NCBI RefSeq assembly: GCF_028128765.1
Contig: NZ_LBJG01000011.1
Location: 55,891 to 119,890, forward strand
DNA length: 64,000 bases
Reading direction: 5' to 3'
From: Bradyrhizobium sp. CCBAU 51627
GTDB lineage: Bacteria; Pseudomonadota; Alphaproteobacteria; Rhizobiales; Xanthobacteraceae
A model generated the notes under the pieces. The model had not been told where the DNA came from. It saw nothing but the letters and a program-made list of their open reading frames with translations, and did not search any database. Positions within the stretch are counted from its first letter, which is position 1, and each line of letters begins with the position of its first letter. A program made the translations under genes and the position numbers. This document shows positions 57,480 to 64,000 of this stretch, piece by piece.

Positions 57480-58229
57480 CATGAGACGCAGTCCCGTCTG
57501 AACTAGGCAAATGGTCCGGTTGCGGGGTCTGTTCTTTAAGCCGCGATCGGGAGTACGATGCTTGCCGAAGAGACCTTGCGCGATCTCGCGATAGCTATTT
57601 CCTTTCAGCGACCCATCGACTGCACGGAGGCAAGGGTGAGCCGATGACGCGTCAGGATTGGCGGCGCCAGAGGAGGTGGTCCAATGGGCCGCCGTTCGAG
57701 TGCCAGCGAAAGTCGATGAGCTGCCCGAAAACGAACCTCGAAATTGCGGGTCGAGCGGCAGGTCGACAGCAACCGATGAGGCGCCCGATGGAAGTTCGCT
57801 TAGCCACACGGACGCTTCGCTCCTCCCAGCGCCACGATGGCATGCCATCCATCCAGCGCGCAACGAAGCTCCCTGCCCGCTAGCTTGCTGAAATCCAGAT
57901 CGTACGGTTGGGACGCCGTCGAGCCGACAGCCGCGCGCACGGACAGCACGGTCGACAGCACTTCAGGCGCTCAGAAAATGGCTTGTTGCTCGAACGTCTC
58001 TTGCGGATTAGCTGCAAAAAGACAGCCCCCACTGCTGTCGGACGTGGTCCGCCATCGCGACGGATCATTCGCTGGCGGTCAGGGCCATATAGTCCTTTTG
58101 GTACTCGCAATTGCGGCGCAGCCACTCCCAAGCTAGGTCCGCAGCTTCTGCTTTCCTGGCATCAGGATAGGCTTCCTTTGATTTCCAGCCTGCACCCGGC
58201 ATCGTACTACTCTCCCCGTATGTTTTTAA
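57480..58229 (-). pseudogene. DUF6499/DUF2285 protein gene, decayed (integrative-element relic)
   Basis: The N-terminal DUF6499 part reads AYPDARKAEAADLAWEWLRR and ends near 58070. After degenerate sequence, a DUF2285 part follows: RAVDGSLKGNSYREIAQGLF, then RNRTICLVQTGLRLMRGDYR. Intact proteins have both domains in one chain of about 250 residues and sit near integrase or conjugation genes of integrative elements. Several frameshifts separate the two parts here. Confidence 0.8.
57880..58131 (-). other. Degenerate middle of the DUF6499/DUF2285 gene
   Basis: This stretch links the two recognisable domains. It has lost any continuous reading frame with family resemblance, consistent with decay rather than two separate genes. 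Confidence 0.4.
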
Positions 58230-58372
58230 CGCATGCAAAGGAATTGCAGGCCGAGAAATGCGACTATTTCTGATTGTCAGATGCAAATATTCGCTCTTTA
58301 TGCAGTTCCGCGATGGGACGATCTAGTTTTGCGATCGGACATCAACAGAAGTGACGCCCTTTTCAAATGCAT

Positions 58373-58651
58373 TCATTCCTCACTCTTCGACCAACCGCGC
58401 TGCAGGAGATGGCGAAAGCCCTGACGCGCCGCCCACTTGGCGCGAGCCAGATGACTTTCAAAACTACCGCGGGCCCGATCCGGATCAAGGGTGGGATCAA
58501 TACCAAGCACAATGCGCGCAACTTCACGCCAATCAGCGTTATCGGCCTCGGCATCCAGGAGACGCATATAGGTGACGGCATGTTGCTCGTCATACGGCGT
58601 GAGCTGGGGCCCGTTAGGCGCGGAATCTGCGATCTTGGGATCGGGCGGCAC
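58373..58651 (-). CDS. Small integrative-element-associated protein (upstream partner of DUF2285 genes)
   Basis: A 92-residue protein containing LTPYDEQHAVTYMRLLDAEA and DWREVARIVLGIDP, then ARGSFESHLARAKW. Rhizobial integrative elements often carry a gene like this just before the DUF6499/DUF2285 gene; I recognise it by that pattern. Function is unknown; a DNA-binding or element-control role is possible. It appears intact. Confidence 0.7.
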   Translation of the reverse strand: MPPDPKIADSAPNGPQLTPYDEQHAVTYMRLLDAEADNADWREVARIVLGIDPTLDPDRARGSFESHLARAKWAARQGFRHLLQRGWSKSEE

Positions 58652-59108
58652 TGCCTGAAAGTCCTACCAGATTGAGAAGCATCGATTGAAGCGAGGTAGC
58701 CGTGTTCAGAGCCTCTTCGTAGAGAACCGATTGTCGCGGTCTGCAGGAACAGTCCTTGCCAAAGCCAATTCGTGGCTTGCACCGCCCGTTCCGTTCCCTT
58801 CGATTCGCTCGCTCGGACCGCCGCCAGAATGCATTGATCGCGGTCCGTTACGCAGGGCGCGATCAGCAGAACTGCCGTACTGCGTGCGGTCGTCGTCGGC
58901 CCGAACCAAGAGATCGACCTCGGATGTTTCTCTGCATAACTCGTCGGCATTGGCTCGCCCGTCGCGACATAACGACGCCTGGATCCAGTACCAGCTCTTT
59001 CACTTAGCTTACGCGCGGACTCTGCTCATCTGTATTCGAGGCGAACCTACCGCAATAGGCAGGTTATAGCCAGTGGTTTGATGGCCGTCAGAATGGCTGC
59101 TTTAGCGC
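58652..59108. other. Gap with no clear gene
   Basis: About 460 bp. The minus strand shows DRDQCILAAVRASESKGTER and VQATNWLWQGLF in open frame, probably another decayed element gene; not identified. Confidence 0.35.
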
Positions 59109-59390
59109 ATGAAAGCTCGTGCGCTTGTCGCTTGGAATGTGCGCCGGATCCGCGTAGATCGCGGTATTTCGCAAGAGGGGTTGGCCTACGATGCACGGGT
59201 TGACCGCTCCTATTTGGGCGGTATCGAGCAGCAATCGGAGAACCCGACAATCGATATTCTCGAGCGCATCGCAAAAACGCTTGATGTTGATTTGTCTGAA
59301 TTCTTTCTTCAACCACCCAAAGGTGCGGCGCCGCCAAAGACCTTGCGTAAGGGTCGCAAGCCGGTGCGTTCACGTCGAAAAACCAAATAG
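59109..59390 (+). CDS. XRE family regulator, small
   Basis: A 93-residue protein with an XRE helix-turn-helix over residues 5-65: VAWNVRRIRVDRGISQEGLA, then YLGGIEQQSENPTIDILERI. A basic tail (TLRKGRKPVRSRRKTK) follows. Such small regulators are frequent on integrative elements, where they control excision or transfer genes. It seems intact. Confidence 0.9.
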   Translation: MKARALVAWNVRRIRVDRGISQEGLAYDARVDRSYLGGIEQQSENPTIDILERIAKTLDVDLSEFFLQPPKGAAPPKTLRKGRKPVRSRRKTK

Positions 59391-60092
59391 TACTCCTCGA
59401 CGACGGGGTTTATGCTTGCTGCCCAAGCGACAAATATCAATGATCGCAATTGCCGCAAACGGCGGCAGGGCACATTTCCTCGTTTCGAGCGAAGGTGAAA
59501 GCGATCTTTCTTACTAGGATTGGTAGCGGGAGTCGCTTCGTGCTTGCTGTAGACTTAGCCATCGAGATCGATGACCGGTTCGCGGCTAAGGTGCCGTAAT
59601 CGGTGACCGCGATGAGCAACAATCGTGCCAGATGACTACAATCGAGAGGGCCCTTAAAAAAGGGAACGAATACCGCCGTTCATTAATCGCGATCTAAGAA
59701 CGGAGCTGCAGATGCCAAATCCGATAGGTACTCCATTCATCCCACCAGCACACAAGATATCTCGACGGTGCGTCGCGGAACCGGTCGCGCCTGGAGGCGC
59801 CAAGCGAGCTTGGCTGACAATCCCGATGGCAATGACGTCGTTTATGCTCAGCTGCGCTGCGGCGGCGAACGTTCGGCGTAGTGCTCGTTGCACATCATGA
59901 GCCCAAGGAAAGTGCGGAAGTAATCAGAAGCGGCAGCATAGCGCCGTGCTGCTTGAAGCGAGCGGACAACTCATAGGCGGGGACACTAAGCGAGCCGTTC
60001 CGGCTCTCTCTCCCAGCCGAAAACGGGGATGGTCTCGGGCACCAAAACACGTAGTCAATTGGTCCGCTCGTGCTCTGCAGCGAACGAATTTC
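59391..60092. other. 700-bp gap with no recognisable gene
   Basis: Short frames only. No IS ends, tRNA or repeats seen. Confidence 0.35.
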
Positions 60093-60407
60093 ATGAAAGG
60101 GTGCGGTGATCTCCAAACGCCGAAGCCCCAAACTCATGGGCATGTGGTCATGAAGCTCGCCGAATTTCCTTCCGGACGCCGCAAGAGCTCGACCGTCTTT
60201 GTTGGCAAGAATCGTTTTGGCAACTGGGTCGTCCGCGAACAGAATGGTCATTTTGGTGGCCTGTTCGCGAGCCGCGCGCAAGCGCTCAAATATGCACTCT
60301 GTGAGAATGGCCAACATCCAGAAGCTATCCTGGAGGTATCTCGCGAGATCGAACTTGTTTTTACCACAACCAGCACGAATCGTGGTCCTAATAAATCGGC
60401 GCAATGA
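60093..60407 (+). CDS. Small conserved hypothetical protein (DUF2188-like appearance)
   Basis: A 104-residue frame; the part resembling known small rhizobial proteins runs from KLAEFPSGRRKSSTVFVGKN, through NWVVREQNGHFGGLFASRAQ, to PEAILEVSREIELVF. The start is uncertain (60093 or 60150). The pattern of a short beta-rich domain with WVV and F-S-A-ALKYA elements resembles DUF2188-like proteins. Function unknown. Confidence 0.6.
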   Translation: MKGCGDLQTPKPQTHGHVVMKLAEFPSGRRKSSTVFVGKNRFGNWVVREQNGHFGGLFASRAQALKYALCENGQHPEAILEVSREIELVFTTTSTNRGPNKSAQ

Positions 60408-60721
60408 CGAACGTTAAGCGAAAACGGACCGCCATGCTCTTATGTACGCATGCAAAGTGGCTGTTGGACTGTCACGAGCAGCGAAAACATGGACGTCGGT
60501 CTTGCGCCAAGAGGACGGGGACCAAATCGGATCTTCCGTGGACGCTATCGCCACGCAGATTTACCCATGCCATATCCTCAAGGAATTCTGAACATCTTTC
60601 TGCAAGGCCGCCAGGACCCCCGGCCCTTAACTGAAAGCTGTCGATATCGGCCCATTGATTGCATATCAACAATCATCATGCCGAAAAGCACTGCTGACAC
60701 AGTGCGTTCATTTGCCTACCG
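60408..60721. other. Gap with no recognisable gene
   Basis: 314 bp between the small hypothetical gene and the stop of the convergent aminotransferase. Nothing recognised. Confidence 0.35.
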
Positions 60722-62080
60722 TTATCGGCCGAAAATGTCTTCACGGCTATCGAGAAAGCCCGCGAACACCTCCACGATGAACTCAGCGTCGGCGCGCGTC
60801 ATCGGTGTCGAGATCGATGCGGCAGCACCATACGGCAGGATGATGCCGTTATTCGCAAAGAAGCGTACAAGCTCCTTCATTCGATCTGCGCCGGCAGACG
60901 TGAGATAGGCCTCGCGGTATTCATTCGGGGTTTGCGCCTTCGGATGGATACGAAACAGTGAGGCGGCTCCGGTCACACACAGCGGCGCGTCCCTGGCTGA
61001 GATAGCTCGACGAATCCCGTCCCGGACAATGTCTCCAAGAATCTCAAGATGTGCAAAAGCCGCTTGATCCAGATGCCGCATTGCGGACAGCCCCGCTGTC
61101 ATGGATAGTGGATTGGCGGAGAACGTACCGCCTTGCGGAAGCAGCGGCCGACCCGCTGAGGCATCGAATACCTTCATTACGTCCTCGCGACCGCCGATTG
61201 CTCCAATCGGCAAACCGCCACCGATGATCTTGCCCATCGTGATGAGGTCCGGAACAAGGCCGTAACGTGCGGAAGCACCCTCGAAACTCTGCCTAAGATT
61301 GAGGACCTCATCAGCAATCACCAGAATGCCGTTCTTGCGGGCAGATTCCTGCACCGCGGCCATGAATTCAGGCTTTGGCGCAACGAGGCCACCGCGGCTC
61401 GGCATCGGATCCAGAATGATGGCGGCAAGATCGTGCGCATTTGATGATATCGAGCGGCGCGCCCCTTCAACATCATTGAACCGGAACACAACTACTTCGT
61501 CGAGCACCCTCGCAGGCATCCCGCGATAGAAGGCTGTAGACTTGGGCTCGATGGCGTCCCCCCAATTGTCGGGTGTCGCCGCTTGACTGACCTCGACCCA
61601 GTCATAGGCGCCATGGTAGGCGCCCTCGAGCTTGGCAATCTTCGTTCGTCCGGTGAAAGCCCGCGCAGCTTTGATCGCGAACAGCACGGCTTCAGTTCCC
61701 GTATTGACAAAGCGAACACGATCAACCTGCGGAATGCGGCCGCAAAGTAGTTCAGCGAGTTCGATCTCCCTCTCCGTCGGATTTGCGAAGCAGGTGCCGC
61801 GCTGGAGCTGATGCGTTAGCGCTTCCACCACGGGCCTGAAGGCATGTCCATGGATCAACGTCGTAAAGTTGCAATTAAGATCGAGAAACCAGCGGCCATC
61901 AACATCGAACAGATAGCTGCCCATCCCACGCTCGATATAGAGTGGAGTTGGATCTCGCTCAATCGTTACTCGCGAGGTACCATCTGGGAAGACCTTTTGG
62001 GCCCGGACAAAGTTTTCGTTGGATCGCCCAGCGCTCAGCAATCCAGGCGAAATATTCGAACCTGCAATCTCCCCGCTCAC
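60722..62080 (-). CDS. Class III aminotransferase (glutamate-1-semialdehyde aminomutase-like)
   Basis: A 452-residue fold-type I PLP enzyme: VRFVNTGTEAVLFAIKAARA, ILDPMPSRGG, ADEVLNLRQ, the Schiff-base Lys in LITMGKIIGGGLPIGAIGG, and a GTFSANPLSM loop. This matches glutamate-1-semialdehyde aminomutase-type enzymes that often act on unusual amino acids in secondary pathways. The GTG at 62080 is chosen because GAGGAG lies 6 nt upstream; a longer frame reaches 62257. It stands alone, so the substrate is unknown. Confidence 0.9.
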   Translation of the reverse strand: MSGEIAGSNISPGLLSAGRSNENFVRAQKVFPDGTSRVTIERDPTPLYIERGMGSYLFDVDGRWFLDLNCNFTTLIHGHAFRPVVEALTHQLQRGTCFANPTEREIELAELLCGRIPQVDRVRFVNTGTEAVLFAIKAARAFTGRTKIAKLEGAYHGAYDWVEVSQAATPDNWGDAIEPKSTAFYRGMPARVLDEVVVFRFNDVEGARRSISSNAHDLAAIILDPMPSRGGLVAPKPEFMAAVQESARKNGILVIADEVLNLRQSFEGASARYGLVPDLITMGKIIGGGLPIGAIGGREDVMKVFDASAGRPLLPQGGTFSANPLSMTAGLSAMRHLDQAAFAHLEILGDIVRDGIRRAISARDAPLCVTGAASLFRIHPKAQTPNEYREAYLTSAGADRMKELVRFFANNGIILPYGAAASISTPMTRADAEFIVEVFAGFLDSREDIFGR

Positions 62081-62475
62081 AATGTTCTCCTCGATTCTTT
62101 GCCAATATTGCTGAGCGGGGCAACCAACAACCGTCGCCGCACCACAACTTTCGGCCTTGCTGTTCGGCTTCCGGGCGTGTCGGAGGGTCTCTGGAGTGAC
62201 ATCGAGCCAAATTGAGCCAATTTGAGCAGCCCGGCGAGCTGAAAATCGCCAGACCATCTTCCTTGTTCCGCATGAACCTCTACTGGATTGCGGGGAGTGT
62301 CATCACTTAATGTGCGGCAGACTCTATAGGTGCCCTCAGGTTAGTTAGCTACACGATAGCCTTGTACAGCGAGATGCTAATTGACCGTACACACCAATAA
62401 TACATCGAGATACTACCTACTTTGGTGAGAATAATGGCTTCGACGATTTGAGAGCGCTCACGCCACGAAGCTAGT
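62081..62475. promoter_or_regulatory. Upstream region of the class III aminotransferase
   Basis: About 395 bp between that start codon and the IS701 element. The promoter for the aminotransferase should be here; no specific motif identified. Confidence 0.35.
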
Positions 62476-63911
62476 CTAGCATTACATTTTCTGTGGGCTT
62501 CTAAATCCATGGGCAACCATGATTCGAAGATCGTGGACACGGACAGCGTCGATTGAAGAAACGCTTGCGCTATGGGCTGCGTCGCTTCGTGAGGTGAAGA
62601 AGCGGATACGTCCGTTGTTCGGGCAGGAACGCGTTGCGAGAACCGCAGGCCTTTTTCTGGAAGGTCTGCTCGGCGACGAGCCACGCAAGACGGGCTGGAT
62701 GCGGGCGGAGGCAGCTGGCGATCCTGGTCCATGGCGGCAGCAGGCGATCCTGGGTCGCAGGGATTGGGATGCTGATGCCTTGCGCGACATCGTGCGCGAT
62801 TATGTCATCGAGCATTTGGCGGATGACGATGCGGTCGTTGTCATCGACGAGACTGCATTTCTCAAACAGGGCAAGGCGTCGTGCGGCGTAGCGCGGCAAT
62901 ACACTGGTTCGGCAGGCAAGATCACGAACTGCCAGATCGGCGTCTTCGCTAGTTACGTTTCGCGTCATGGCCATGCGTTCATCGATCGCGCGTTGTATCT
63001 TCCCAAGGATTGGATCGACGATCCAGATCGTTTGGAAGCCACACACGTGCCTGCCGCCACGGGCTTTGCGACTAAACCAAAGCTTGCGACTAAAATGATC
63101 GCACGCGCGATAGCTGCGGATGTGCCATTCAAGTGGGTGGCTGCTGACACGGTTTATGGCGTTGGAGATATCGAACAGCAACTACGGGAGGCAGGCAAAG
63201 GCTATGTGCTCGGGGTCAGCAGCACTCATGTGTTCCGATCCTGGGGCAAGCGACGAGCCGTCTCTGGCACCGCCGCGGACATCGCATCGACGCGGCGTTC
63301 ATCCGACTGGAAGCGCCTGTCGTCAGGGGACGGAACCAAAGGACCGAGGCTGCATGATTGGTGCTATCTCGAACTGGCCGATCTCGATGCCGACCAGTTC
63401 AACAACGCAAATGACGGCCTGTGGACCCGCGGTCTGCTGATCCGTCGTCGCATCGCAGATGGTGACCTGGCCTTCTTCACCACCTGGTGCCCAGCAGGAA
63501 CAGTCATCGAAACGCTGGTCGCGGTCGAAGGCCATCGCTGGGCGATCGAGGACAGTTTTGAGACCGCCAAAAACGAGTTCGGGCTCGATCACAACGAGAG
63601 CCGATCCTGGCACGGTTGGCATCGCCACGTATCTATGGTGATGCTCGCCTTCGCGATGATGGCGGTAATTCGCCATCATGCCAATCTGCCGCAGCCAAAA
63701 AAACGCAGCGCCGAACCAGGCCAAAACAAAACCTCTCGCTGCCTCGTCATTGATCCGATGGTCAATCCAGGAAATTCGCCGCATCGCCATTAGGCTTGCT
63801 CGAAAGCGGATCCAACCCGCCCACACAATCGCATGGTCACTCTGGCGCAGAGCTCACCAGGCGATCGCCCAGCGCGCCCACCTCAAAGCAAAACGACAAC
63901 TGTAATGCTAG
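62476..63911 (+). mobile_element. IS701-family insertion sequence with CTAG target duplication
   Basis: The element spans 62480-63907. Its ends read CATTACA (left) and TGTAATG (right), an inverted pair. It is flanked by CTAG on both sides (62476-62479 and 63908-63911), the 4-bp YTAR-type target duplication expected for IS701. It contains one transposase gene. Confidence 0.85.
62519..63905 (+). pseudogene. IS701-family transposase, frameshifted near its C-terminus
   Basis: DDE transposase with VVVIDETAFLKQGK (first Asp), VAADTVYGVGD (second Asp) and HRWAIEDSFETAKNEFGLD (Glu). The open frame ends at 63793 with unlike residues. The +1 frame continues SSLIRWSIQEIRRIAIRLAR to KAKRQL at 63905, as expected for the family. 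A run of seven A at 63697-63703 is the likely site: six A would restore the frame. The TAA lies in the right inverted repeat. Confidence 0.88.
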
Positions 63912-63922
63912 CATTACAGTTG
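63897..63922. repeat. 26-bp perfect palindrome at the junction of two IS701-like ends
   Basis: CAACTGTAATG, then CTAG, then CATTACAGTTG. The left half is the right end of the IS at 62480 and the right half is the same end inverted. This indicates two IS701-like elements meeting tail to tail and sharing one CTAG. Confidence 0.85.
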
Positions 63923-64000
63923 CAATTTTTTCCTGAGATGGGCTTTGCGCGCGTTGGCCTGATGGCACCTACGCCAAGACGACCATGCGAGGATATGGGC
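63914..64000 (-). CDS. C-terminus of a second IS701-like transposase (runs off the window)
   Basis: The last 28 codons read AHILAWSSWRRCHQANARKA and end HLRKKLQL. They match the tail of the first transposase (AHTIAWSLWRRAHQ...HLKAKRQL) but with many differences, so this is a related, not identical, element in opposite orientation. Confidence 0.75.
   Translation of the reverse strand, partial: AHILAWSSWRRCHQANARKAHLRKKLQL

Noticed and set aside
1..64000. nod boxes, NifA/sigma-54 promoters or tRNA attachment sites marking a symbiosis island
   Set aside because: Scanned by eye for these signals; TGGCAC-type hits lacked a correctly spaced TTGC partner, and no tRNA was found.

Overview
The window looks like an accessory (island-like) stretch of an alphaproteobacterial chromosome, most likely Bradyrhizobium or a close relative. 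The grounds are high GC, a Porin_2-type outer-membrane porin, DUF485 next to an acetate-permease-like start, IS701/IS630/IS5-type remnants, DUF6499/DUF2285 element debris, and many decayed genes between intact operons. This assignment rests on family resemblance only. I saw no rRNA, tRNA or CRISPR array.

Layout. 0-3.5 kb: edge of an actP/DUF485 pair, then a complete nitrate/sulfonate-type ABC importer. 3.6-13.7 kb: a polyamine-type ABC importer with a creatinase-like M24 protein, an M20 amidohydrolase broken by one stop codon, a divergent Lrp/AsnC regulator, a diaminopropionate ammonia-lyase and a class V aminotransferase. This reads as a module for uptake and breakdown of an amino-acid derivative. 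13.7-17.7 kb: livM wreck, hipBA with four evenly spaced operator-like repeats, MATE and Lrp wrecks. 17.7-25 kb: two paralogous prolyl oligopeptidases, one with a signal peptide and one without, separated by IS debris and a cspA. 25.9-28.7 kb: Lrp, Crp/Fnr and LuxR-type regulators.

29.2-33.3 kb: a phosphonate biosynthesis cluster (PEP mutase, nucleotidyltransferase, CDP-alcohol phosphatidyltransferase, HisC/CobD-like PLP enzyme) with no phosphonopyruvate decarboxylase visible. It plausibly makes a phosphonolipid or other nucleotidyl-activated phosphonate. 33.4-38 kb: AAA ATPase plus truncated TIR-like protein, a serine recombinase and small membrane proteins (defence- or mobile-like cargo). 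38-46 kb: an alkaline-phosphatase-superfamily phosphodiesterase, an intact MATE exporter, a second cspA and a porin.

47.5-57.2 kb: a five-gene peptide-type ABC importer divergent from an aminotransferase, a PEP-mutase-superfamily enzyme carrying the Thr typical of phosphonopyruvate hydrolase, and a LysR regulator. I read this as a phosphonoalanine (pal-type) catabolic locus. The window would therefore hold both a producer and a consumer of phosphonopyruvate, about 25 kb apart. 57.3-60.4 kb: debris of an integrative element (DUF6499/DUF2285, a small companion gene, an XRE regulator). 60.7-64 kb: a class III aminotransferase, then an IS701-family element whose right end abuts the inverted right end of a second IS701-like element running off the window.
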